Assembly: GCA_016110215.1 (NCBI GenBank)
Contig: JADWQD010000002.1
Span: 1,860,001 to 1,924,000 of the forward strand
Direction: 5' to 3'
From: Capronia americana
Taxonomy: Eukaryota; Ascomycota; Eurotiomycetes; Chaetothyriales; Herpotrichiellaceae
DNA length: 64,000 bases
Shown: piece by piece, positions 49,462 through 59,418 of the stretch
How the letters are laid out: each line of letters begins with the position of its first letter
Numbering within the stretch: the first letter of the stretch is position 1
Translations under genes and position numbers: made by a program
Notes under the pieces: model-generated
What the model saw: only the letters and a program-made list of their open reading frames with translations
What the model was told of the DNA's origin: nothing
Databases searched by the model: none

Positions 49462-52167
49462 TCAAGCCGACAACTCACAAATCCTTCCCACATATCCTGC
49501 CAACCCTGACAGGTTGACCGCAGAGGTTGTGGGCCCAGTCACGGGGCCAGCAGCTGTCACGGTCGGGACGACAAGGACCTGGTCGCCGACCTTCATCCAT
49601 TCCACCGTACTGCCAAAGCGAAAGGTCAACTTGATCTCCTGCCTCCCCGCCGAAGGTCTGTCACCGTTGCCCATTTCAGCATCGTCGTCCCCATCGAACC
49701 GGAAGAGGTCCGCCTCTTCCCCCACTTGAGACAACGCAGTAGCAGGTTCAGCTGTTCCTGGCTGCTGCTCGTCCTCGTCCAAAGCCACCGCAGTTACCTT
49801 GACAGCTGCTCGGACGCTGTTCACGTAAACGATCGCATGGCCTCCGAGTATCAGAACCGGCGAGTTTAGCCGCTCAAAGTCCGAGGCGGGGAAAGTAGCA
49901 GAAAAAGCATGGTAGCCAGTCACATTCTGCGTCACGTTGACGAGAACCATTCCCTTGCGGGCTCTTCCTAGAGGGATTGTGTCGCCATTATTGTCCAAAG
50001 GTTCAACCCCAATGGTGCCTGTCTCACCGTACTGCATGTGTATCACTGGGAGGCGTAGCGTTCGAAGCGACACGATGCGTACACGGACGAAGACCGCTGA
50101 AGGTTGAAGTCTTGGAGTTGGCTCCCTCGGAGGCTCACCGTGGTAAGACCGTGCCCGGCTGCTCGGTAGCGCCTCCGAATATGCCTGGTGAGCACTGTAA
50201 GAGCTTGCCCTGAGCACAGGCTGAGAAGTGTGAGTGGACGAAGCATCTGCGTCAACCATGAACGGGCCTAACAACATGGTGTCCCCGACGGACAGCAAGC
50301 CTTCCGAGACGTAGCCACAAAGGACAACACCTCGATTTGCAATCCGCGTCGCGGTGTCCAGCGTGTACACACGAGACGGAGGAATGCTGAAGACTTCATC
50401 AACATGAAAAAGCGCCGACCCCACCGGGGACTCGGATAGCAAGGGTCGACCAGGCACAGGATTGGATCCAACAGGGAGCGTTCGCAGCAAAGCGTGCAGC
50501 TTGCTTATGCCAAGGCCTGTGACCGCGCTGGTCATCAGGATGGGCACGAAAGTCTGGCCTGCATCGTCCTGCATTGACGCGATCAGATGGTCGACCTCGG
50601 TCTCATCTCTCCCATTCCGAATTTGCAACTCTGAGGCAGCAGCTCCATATTCCGATGCAGATGTCGGGACCGGCGTGTTGCTGAGCATGGCAGGTTTTCT
50701 TCCAGTGGCCTTGATGGCAGACAGGACTTTTGCGAGAACCAGACGCAACCCCGCCTTGTTTGCCAGATCCAGTTTGGTGATGACCACCATGAATGACACG
50801 TGTAATCGAAGGCACAGGTTGAGATAGGAAAGTGAGAGATCCACATTCTCACCGGTCCCGCCGTCAGCATGCAGCTCCGCAGTCGGGAGCTTTGCGCCAA
50901 GGTCTGATGTCTCGTTCACATGGTCGGCTGCGATGCACAGAATTGTCCACGCCGGTCTCCACGATATCAGGCTTCGAAGGGCAGATTTGGCGAATCTCGG
51001 GAGGCCTGGCGAATCGGACAGAAAAACAAGACGATCGGCCACGTTGTGGATGTCCAGCCAGGACGAGATATTCCCGGAGGCGTAGTTGACCGAGTTTGTG
51101 CTATCCCCATGTATGTAACCAACAAGCTCATGCGCGACCGAACTTGTAATCCCCGAAGCGATCTCATGTCGATGTTTGAGTAGCGAAAGTCGGCTTCTCC
51201 CCCGCCCGTTGTCCAATGTGGAGGTCGACAGTGTGCCTAGCAAAGTTGACTTCCCGGCTGCGGTCGCCCCGACTAAGGTCACTCGAATCTGTTCGGTCGA
51301 TGCATGCTCAGCCAAACACGAATTTTCGGCTGGCCTCGAGGGATTGGCTGTCTCATAAAGTGCTGCTTTTGGTATATCCGCATCTGTCGAGCCACGCGAG
51401 TCAGGGTAGACCAATACTTCGGCGACCCAGAGTCTGTCTTTGCGGGTCGGCGTATCTCCCGGTCCGCCATCTGTGTCTGCCCACTCACACGTCCCTACTG
51501 CAACCTTACGCAGCACACTGGTGGTGCAGCCCAGGCTGGCGGCCATAGCATTCAGATTAATCAAACTCTCTTGCAGCTCGTCCTCAACCAAGCCGACCAG
51601 CGTGCCGTCGTCAGCGACGCCGATCTCGTACAGCGCACCTTGGCTTTCTTCTAGGCCTGGCAGAAGCTTGGCGGGACGGTCGGGCACTCCCAACCTCGGA
51701 GTCGCTTCCGGGAGAACAGGCAAAACTAGGTCCGCATTCGACGAAGAATGAAATGGGGAGGACTGTTGCAGCCTCCAGAGCAGTTGTGTGGTCAGTTGCT
51801 GCAGCCGGTTCTGACGAGCCTGCGAGGGAGGTTGGGACAACCCACGATCTGGAGTGCTGTCATTCAGCGAGCGACCAGGTCCAGGAGCCTGCTGCGGCGG
51901 AGATGTATAGTGGTGAGAACCAGATATGAAGGTCGTGGTGGTGGTCGATAAGAATTTCCGCCTCGGTCGAAGGAGCAGGTGAAGCTTGTACTCGGTAGGA
52001 CCGTCCTGGTGCTCTGGTTCTAGCTTGAGAAGCCCGTTCGGGGCATGCTGTCCCTCGACGGGGGTGTTGCCAAAGGCCTGCGACGGCTGGGGAGTCGAAC
52101 TCCCGGGAGTCGACCAGGGAGATTGGATTCGTGGAGGCTCATCCACGTAGGTGAAAATAGAAGCCAT
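49462..52167 (-). CDS. GTPBP1/GTPBP2-like translational GTPase
   Basis: 901 residues in one exon. The N-terminal 290 residues are specific to the family, partly low-complexity, with an ALYEIGVADDGTLVGLVEDE block. The GTPase domain carries G1 GATAAGKST at 300-308, G2 around GITSSVAHELVGY, G3 DSPG, G4 TKLD and G5 SAVTGLG. Translation-factor-like beta domains follow, with CGYVSEGLLSVGDTMLLGP and a C-terminal FGSTVEWMKVGDQVLV. GTPBP1 and GTPBP2 are elongation-factor-like GTPases linked to mRNA decay and to rescue of stalled ribosomes. G1 has TAAGKS and G4 has TKLD, typical small variants for the family. It is convergent with the acyl-CoA dehydrogenase gene, 141 bp apart. Confidence 0.9.
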   Translation of the reverse strand: MASIFTYVDEPPRIQSPWSTPGSSTPQPSQAFGNTPVEGQHAPNGLLKLEPEHQDGPTEYKLHLLLRPRRKFLSTTTTTFISGSHHYTSPPQQAPGPGRSLNDSTPDRGLSQPPSQARQNRLQQLTTQLLWRLQQSSPFHSSSNADLVLPVLPEATPRLGVPDRPAKLLPGLEESQGALYEIGVADDGTLVGLVEDELQESLINLNAMAASLGCTTSVLRKVAVGTCEWADTDGGPGDTPTRKDRLWVAEVLVYPDSRGSTDADIPKAALYETANPSRPAENSCLAEHASTEQIRVTLVGATAAGKSTLLGTLSTSTLDNGRGRSRLSLLKHRHEIASGITSSVAHELVGYIHGDSTNSVNYASGNISSWLDIHNVADRLVFLSDSPGLPRFAKSALRSLISWRPAWTILCIAADHVNETSDLGAKLPTAELHADGGTGENVDLSLSYLNLCLRLHVSFMVVITKLDLANKAGLRLVLAKVLSAIKATGRKPAMLSNTPVPTSASEYGAAASELQIRNGRDETEVDHLIASMQDDAGQTFVPILMTSAVTGLGISKLHALLRTLPVGSNPVPGRPLLSESPVGSALFHVDEVFSIPPSRVYTLDTATRIANRGVVLCGYVSEGLLSVGDTMLLGPFMVDADASSTHTSQPVLRASSYSAHQAYSEALPSSRARSYHGEPPREPTPRLQPSAVFVRVRIVSLRTLRLPVIHMQYGETGTIGVEPLDNNGDTIPLGRARKGMVLVNVTQNVTGYHAFSATFPASDFERLNSPVLILGGHAIVYVNSVRAAVKVTAVALDEDEQQPGTAEPATALSQVGEEADLFRFDGDDDAEMGNGDRPSAGRQEIKLTFRFGSTVEWMKVGDQVLVVPTVTAAGPVTGPTTSAVNLSGLAGYVGRICELSA

Positions 52168-52989
52168 GTTGGATTTGTGATCGTTGGATCTCCGGTCCCC
52201 CTATGTTCGAACAGTGTGCCGCCGCAACAAAAAAAGCGAGAAAGACTGCGATAAAGAGCGGGTGACTGTGTGAGAGTAATACAGCAGTTGGGACAATCGA
52301 AGGACCATTGTTGCGGTTGCTTCAAGCTGCCTGTTGGGTCTCTGACCTAAGGGTTGGCTGGGGCTTATGATGGCGGGGATGAGCAGACAGCGACGCTCAT
52401 GTTATGCATGCGGTTCAGGCGACGATGACAGACTAGAAGTTGAGTCACGTCTGAGAGAAGCGCGGAGTCAGAGGCGAGTGAAGACAAGTTGACTTCGACG
52501 GCAAACTTGCCTTGGCGGGGCGCATGGCCTACGCAGCTGGAGCACCGCGGCCGCTCTGAACATCTCGGCTCCTTCCTGCCATGGCGGTGCTTGGTCCTTC
52601 TCGTCAGCCACGATGGACTGATGTTCGTGCAGTGAGCTATCGGCGGCACTGACCTGAGGTTAGCAGTCGGCCGGCTTTGCTCTATTCGCCCGTGCGAGTC
52701 TCGCGTAGTCCCTACCATCCTACCACAATATATCTAGTGCGGGGTAGTCAAGGCACTGACAGTCTCAAATAACAGTTGTGACCATCATTAATGCACGCAA
52801 ATCTTTGTTTCATTTCTTCATCTTGGGTATCGTTGGTATATCGGGCTCCTCCACGCGTCGTGCCTCGGCTCCCTGCAACACCTCCTTCGCTAGATCATGC
52901 GCGGAGCAGGTTGCTGGACCAGCGCGCCTTCAGCCCGCGGCAGTTCCTGGGGGATGGGCCGGTCGTCTCATGCAGAAGTCGGCTCTCCT
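52168..52989. other. Intergenic region upstream of GTPase gene
   Basis: GTPase gene promoter and PKR1 3' flank, both minus strand. No gene or strong motif is seen. Confidence 0.5.
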
Positions 52990-53523
52990 TCATTTGCCCT
53001 TCTCTTCCCCCTCAGACACCTTCTCCCACTCACTGTCGGTGCTCACGTAACCGGAACTCTCGCCTAAGCTGCGCCGGCGCCTGAGCGCCTCAGTACTCTC
53101 CGCCATCTTCGGTTCGAGGAGGGTCGAAGAGCTGTCCTTCGGCCGCTCGTGTTTCTGACTCTGACTCAATGTAGCTGATGTTGTGGTCGCCGTCGCCGGC
53201 ACCGGCTCGGCCGGCGCGTCGGGTGGAGACGCCTCCGTCTCAGTGTCACTAGCATTGTCCGGTTCTGGGCTCTTCTCTTTCTTCTCTTTGGCCTTTTGCG
53301 CTTGTTGTTCCCTTGCGATCTCGGCAGCGAACCAGTTGATAGAATACCAAAGCCCGCCGCACAGAACCGAGAGCACCAGGAAATGCAACGAGTAAGTTGC
53401 GATGAGGAGGGCTAGGAGGAGGAGCTGCAACGCAGCGAAGGTGGCGTTCGTAGCGACCAAAAGTGTAGGCGTCGGGCCTGGAGTAAAAATAGAATTCCAA
53501 AGCTCCTCAAGGAAGGAAGCCAT
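52990..53523 (-). CDS. PKR1: V-ATPase assembly factor Pkr1
   Basis: 177 residues from the ATG at 53523. The N-terminal MASFLEELWNSIFTPGPTP and the two membrane spans that follow (about 24-45 and 48-66) are the Pkr1 hallmark. A basic coiled stretch (REQQAQKAKEKKEK) and a Ser/Thr/Glu-rich tail complete it. In yeast, Pkr1 sits in the ER and helps assemble the V0 sector of the vacuolar proton pump. The tail is longer than in yeast, as is usual in filamentous fungi. The frame continues upstream but without another ATG. Confidence 0.92.
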   Translation of the reverse strand: MASFLEELWNSIFTPGPTPTLLVATNATFAALQLLLLALLIATYSLHFLVLSVLCGGLWYSINWFAAEIAREQQAQKAKEKKEKSPEPDNASDTETEASPPDAPAEPVPATATTTSATLSQSQKHERPKDSSSTLLEPKMAESTEALRRRRSLGESSGYVSTDSEWEKVSEGEEKGK

Positions 53524-56500
53524 GATCTGTCGGTGGGTTTGTGCAAATGCGACGCAGTTATTGTCGAGGGGTAGCCGTGGTCGAGGAGGCCGACAGGTGA
53601 ACGCGCAAGGGTATCGAAGGGTGCGACAAAGTCTGCCCCGCCTCCAGGGAGATGTCAAGGGCTCTAATATGTTTGACGCCCAGCCCAGGCACCCTGATGA
53701 TCGCTCTAGAGGCAGGCGACAGCTCTAGAAGGACAGATTACCGTCTTTAAGTGGTTGCTGGAGATGGACAGGTGTGCAGACGTGGCATTGAAAGACAGCT
53801 CAGACCCGAGAGTGGCCCAGCGGCCGATGACCATGACCATGACCTTGACCAGCATCACTTCGCGCTCGGGCAACCGCACCGCACGCCGCGGCTGACCTTA
53901 ACAGCCGACATCCTCCTTCGGAGGTCATGTGCTTGACTTTTGAGCTCGGTTGACATCTAATGATTTGACTTCAATTTCACCTGAGTTTGAGAGCCTTGAC
54001 ACGCTCTCTTCACAAGACCAACGTCCTGTTCAAGATTGCAAGATACAGCGATGCGTGCATTCTGTATCACGTTCACTTCCACCCACCCACCAGTCGGTCA
54101 CCATTGTTCGAACATTCCACCTCCTCGGCATATGACCGCAGAGAGCACTTCGCCCATCGCCGTATACCCCTAAGTACATGACACGCGTAAAAAAATTCTC
54201 CAAGTGACCTCAAACGCGACGACGATGACTAAAGTCAAAAGTACTGCGTCCCTGGCTTATCAAAGCTTTGACACAAACCTTCTTCGGGCCATTGCTGTTC
54301 CCAAGACTCTATGGAAGAATATCCGTCTCCCAATCCCTCCGCCGGTGTTGTGTCGGCTGCCTCGATACTACGACATCGACCAGGCTGCTAGGACTTTCAA
54401 GCCTGGGCCCTGTCGAGAGGTAGATTTGGACGCCTTCCAGAGACCATATTAGTGACAGTAGCCTGTGTCCATGAACCTGTTACTTGATTAATCTGTTCAC
54501 ACACAGCCCTTGGCAGTCTTCAATGGGCCATCTCGAGGCTCTGTCCTGGCCTTAATTCACTCTCCGGTTATGCCGGATCGTGTTCCTCGCCGATCTCGCC
54601 TACAGCGACTCTTTGTCCCTTGTCTTCAGCTAGGATGGAGACCATGGTAAGATGTGGACGAGCTAACAGACTCATCAACTCCTCTGCAGATAGAAATCCA
54701 CCTTGCCCTCCTGTTGTGATCCTAGCATGAAATGTGCTACCTCCGACACGCACGGCAGATCCATCCATGGCAGACGCCGATCTTGGCATCATCCAAGAGA
54801 CTCGTGAAACAAACGTGATATGCGGCTGAGACTTAGTATGGTACGGCGCAAGAAGGAGGATGCAGCCTGCATTCAGCACCATCTTAATTTCGAGGTCCAA
54901 GGGGCCGGCGAAGTTACAATAAGTCCGTGAGCGTCAAATCGTCATTTACTGTAAAGTGCGAGGATTCCGTCCTAGGACTTTACGTGTCTCAACTCCCCAC
55001 TGGAATTAACATACGAGACCCAAAGAGGATTGAAAGCTAGCAAGCTCAGGCCCACGCGAAGTGTCCAGCCACAGATCGTCCACCTCATGCCGCTGTGAGC
55101 CAGAGTACCCAATCAGGTGCCGCATGACATTTCCTAGAAGGAGCTTTTGAAGGATCTCGAGCATGGAAGCTAGCGAGGATTTTGGGGCTCCATGTTCAGC
55201 CTCTTCAGCCTCACCGCCACCGGGATGTGGCGCTGGTGGCCTGTGGCTGGTGGCTGGTGACTGGCATCTTAACCTCCGAGGCTCCGCGCTGGATTTGCGG
55301 ACGACGATGATGTCAAGCGGAGAGGATCCTGGAGGGTCCGTCAACAGTAACATCCTGGTGTGCCATGGGTGTTAGCCGTGTCAGACCCGTGTTCTGTGGA
55401 ACAGCTCCAAGGACTGTCCGTACAGTGCTTATACACTTTAGTCCTGCGAGCCTGCTCCACGGCAGAGCCCATCCAGGAAGATGTTCTGTCAGACTCAGCA
55501 AAGATCATCGTAAAGACCTGCGACCAGCATATCGTAGAGGATGGAGGGCCGATGCACAGCGTAGCCTGCAAATAATGCATGTGGGTTACCCATCCACACA
55601 TCGGACTGATTATCGAGCTGTGGAATCATGCTCCTTTCGGTTATTGCCATCTGTTGTCCCCCTGCTATCCTCGTGAAGACGACCGTCACCGCATGAGCAG
55701 ACCAAGTACCGTTGATAGGCCGAGTAAGGCATGGAAGAGGTAGGAAACACCGAGGTCGTGGACTCGTTCTCGAAACCTACGGACGATCAGTCAGGTACGA
55801 GTCCCAACCCAAAGAAGCAGATGGTGGCGTTCGCTCCAAGCAGGGTATTGGTTACGCAGGCTGGGTACAGGGTACAAGTGACAGCAGGCCGACTCGGCGT
55901 GGTGACCTTGTCTGCATTCGTCATCGCGAACTGCCGGGTGTTTCGGTTTAGCGACAGGCGAGCGACCAAAGCGCCTCGCTGCCAGGCCCGGAGAGGAAAG
56001 GCAGGAGGCCGTGTGGAGGGGAAGAAGTACGAGTGAAGACGAGGTCACCAATCGGCACCCGCAACTAAATCATCTGCACGATTCTCGCCGCCGCCTGCGC
56101 GTTTGATGCCACTTTGGTCTTTTGGCTGCTCGGCATCTTGGGGGCGAACTTATTACGGCCACTTTCACGGTTCCCCTTCAAAGTGCTCACCTCTGATCTC
56201 GCCATCGGCCAACCATGCACGCCTGGGGAAATGGCATGGGTATACTGCCGTAATTTAGCCTCGCCCCGACCAGTGAGTGAGCTCACCCGACTGACACTGT
56301 CACCTTATGGAATTCCTCATCAGAATTACACCTCCGCCGTGACACCCTTAGGTTGATTTGGGTTAGTCACGAACGAGGACTGCCTCGGGGGGGAAATCTT
56401 TCCTTCGGGGTGTCGCTGGGTCTCACAGCGCTTTGGTGGTGGCCAGACGCCTGGGCGCGAGGGAAAACGCTGAGGCTTCTCTCTGCACCGGCGGTGATCT

Positions 56501-58369
56501 GGGCGAATTAATGACTAACCACTGACTCTTGCAACAGTAGATGGCAGACAGACAATGAAGCACCTGCCTGATGCAGCAATTGTCTTGCTGGCCATCGAAT
56601 GCCTTGCTGATAGGCCACGCTCGCCAACCCTGGGTCAGACATCTGGTCTGGAGGGCGACCTCGCCGAGTTGCTCTCTCTTATCACGCCAGGCTGTGGTTA
56701 CGGTTGCGTCGTGGGCAGTGGCCACCACCACCGTGCTTATTGCTTATTGTCCCCATCTGACTCGCCTGCCAGACTGTGCTCTGACGAGATGCCTCATGCC
56801 GCTACGCGCGCCCGTATCGCAAGGCTCGGTCATTTCAACGCCTTACGCGGGCGTGAGCATTCTCACACGCTTCCAGGTTTCCACACCACTACTAACCTGG
56901 CCCCACTGGCGTCCAGTATAGTGAGTTATGTAAGTAAGCACTGCTGACCGTGGCTGAGGGTAGCTCCGCTCTCCATAGGCATGGGAGAGTGGGCTATGCT
57001 GCTGGCCAGCTATGGGCACTAACACTGGAACCCAGGTCGTGCTCCGCGATTCGGTGCTCCAGCACTCACACCGTCCAGCAGGTACCTGATTCTTTGTTAC
57101 GAGACCGAGCGAACACTCCTTGATTATCCTCACAAGCGACTCCCCTGGATCTCCAGCTAGGCGCGCTCATATCTGGTGCTCTCGAAGTACGATCGCGGGT
57201 CAGACTCCGCCCGAGCTCACCTGGCACGACCTTTTCACCAGTGGTACTGTGCTTTCACCGATCAACCCTGATCGCTGGCTTCCCAAAGCGAACAACCGCC
57301 TGGCCCCCCTTCAACGTTGTCTTCAAACGGCCATCCGTCATCTTCGGGCTTGATCCATTGTGGTTCTCCCTCCCCCATCTGCCCAAACGTGGCGTGGCAG
57401 CAAGCCCCTTAGCTCTCCCGAGCCACATCTCCATCTCCAGCCCTCGGGATCTCTCAGGCCCCCAAATAGGATCAACCGTTCTTCGACCATAGTTATGAGT
57501 AAACCTACGAGGACTGTAGGGCTGCGCTAGGGATAGCGTACTCTGTCGAAGAGTTTATCCGTCGAGGATATCCGTGTTGGACTCGGGCATCAGCAACCCA
57601 CCTCTCCCTCCCCTCAAAAGACCCGGTCATCAGCATCTCTCGTCTATGCCTTCAACGTGCCGTGCCTAAAGGCAGTTTGGACTTCCCTACCGGCCAATCA
57701 TTGAGAATTGTCATTACGAGGACTTGCCCCCGTCACGTCCAGGTGGACCACTCGCTCGTCGGCATAAAACCAGCACCTATTTCGAGGTACTGTGTATTAT
57801 TTATCGGAGCGGGCCCGGTCGTTGTCCAGAGTCATTGACCGCCCACTCTCCGCTCTTTTATCAGCCAGAGACTGTTGATCGGGATCCAACCCTCAAGAGG
57901 AACATCCAACATCTGTCGAGCTTGCTCCTGCAGGCTCGGCTGTATTTGCAGTCAATATTGCGACCCAAAACTCCTGCCAGTCGACTCCTTCCATCTTGTC
58001 GGCCTCGCCCTCGACGTCGGAGCGTTCGTCCAGTCAAGCCCAGAGCGCGACCTACAGCGAGAGTCGAGTCTCGACCGCAAGTGGCCAAGGCAGTGCTCGC
58101 GTCGGCACTTATCAGGTTGCACAGGAACAAGTCAGGTCGCGAATACCGACAACCACCATTTTGCGGTCGCACCAGGACGAGAGCCAGCAGATCGAACACT
58201 TTCCCTACCAAGGCCACCCATACTCTTGGGCGACACACCAACCACAGCAACCACTGGCTCCGCCAGACGTGCAAGTGCGAGGACTACCTCAGTATACGGT
58301 CCAGCGGCCCGGGTTTGTGAATGCCTTGGAATATTCTACACGGTCTGATTGACTGACGAGATCGCTAGA
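53524..58369. other. 4.8-kb gene-poor region upstream of the zinc-finger gene
   Basis: The PKR1 promoter lies at the left. I can support no gene. Minus-strand frames at 54568-54882 (104 codons from ATG) and 55006-55353 look the most protein-like, and a GTATGT donor ends the latter, but no consistent splice joins them. At 57879-58312 an open frame without Met is in frame with the zinc-finger protein through a possible 56-nt intron (58313-58368); see findings. Confidence 0.5.
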
Positions 58370-59418
58370 ATGGCTGCTCAGGTCCTGCCGACGCCGCCGT
58401 CGCAGTATCACCCCAACCACATGGCCTATGGAAGCGATATGCTAAGCCCTTTCTCAAGTACGACCGAGCGATTTCCCTTTCCTCGCTTCCCGCTGATCTA
58501 GGAGTAGACTTTGACAGTTTTGCAACAGGAAATGCTGCCTACACCTCCGGACCATCCCACCAGCCGCTTCTGATGGTATCACCCCCCTCAGTCAACTCAG
58601 AGGTGCCGTATCGAAGGCGCTCGTCTCTCTCCCCCCAGGCAGCCTTGAGCGCGCCCGTACTCCGTGACCGCACTCCGATCCGTCACAATCGACCCAGCCT
58701 GTCCCGGGGCCGCAGCCACAGCCGGAGCGACATGCTGCTGGCATTTGCCAACGAACAGAATCAGTTGCACCAAACGCAGTCGCTACCGTCGATAACCTCG
58801 ATGCCCTCACAAGGCGGCTCAACGATGCCACAGATGTACAATATGCCTGGGTACAACATGTCGCCACCCATCACGAGCTTCCCCCACCAAGGAGGCTATT
58901 TTGGCAACGCCGTTCCGCCCCAATCAACACAACAAGACAGCTCCGGCGAGTACTCTCTTTCCCACAACGACACCGAACATCATGGTTTTTACCCAGTCGG
59001 TCGCACACCTTCGCACGGCTCAGCGATGAGCCTGCCTCCACCTGACTCGCCTAATGCTTTATACATGCACGGTCAGCCTCAACATGGTCAGCAACCGTTG
59101 CCGTCCATCGGCATGACTATGCAGCCGTTTCCACCAGTCCCACTAACACTGGAGTCGTCACCAGCGGAGATCGAGATCATGCCATCCAGGCCGAAACCGC
59201 AGTGTTGGGATCACGGATGCAACGGTCGCCAGTTCTCGACCTTTTCCAACCTCTTGCGCCATCAGAGAGAAAAGAGTGGCAGTGCAGTCAAAGCGATTTG
59301 CCCCCACTGCGGGACGGAGTTCACAAGGACCACCGCGCGAAACGGTCACATGTCCGGGGGCAAGTGCAAAGGCAGGCCCGAGGGCGATGGGTTGAACAAG
59401 ACGAACAACGAGTCCTGA
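58370..59418 (+). CDS. C2H2 zinc-finger protein, probable transcription factor
   Basis: Exons 58370-58457 and 58529-59418 (325 residues) start at MAAQVLPTPPSQYHPNHMAY in a good context (TAGAATGG). The donor is A|GTACGA. Two acceptors keep the frame: CAACAG ending at 58528 and TCTAG ending at 58501; the second would add nine residues. The protein is rich in Pro, Ser, Gln and Met up to residue about 260. It ends with two zinc-finger-like units: CWDHGCNGRQFSTFSNLLRH and ICPHCGTEFTRTTARNGHMS plus a final Cys. The first has C-x4-C-x12-H spacing and then a non-standard RHQREKSG. I do not recognise the regulator. The frame may extend upstream through another exon (57879-58312). Large empty regions on both sides fit a regulatory gene. 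Confidence 0.75.
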
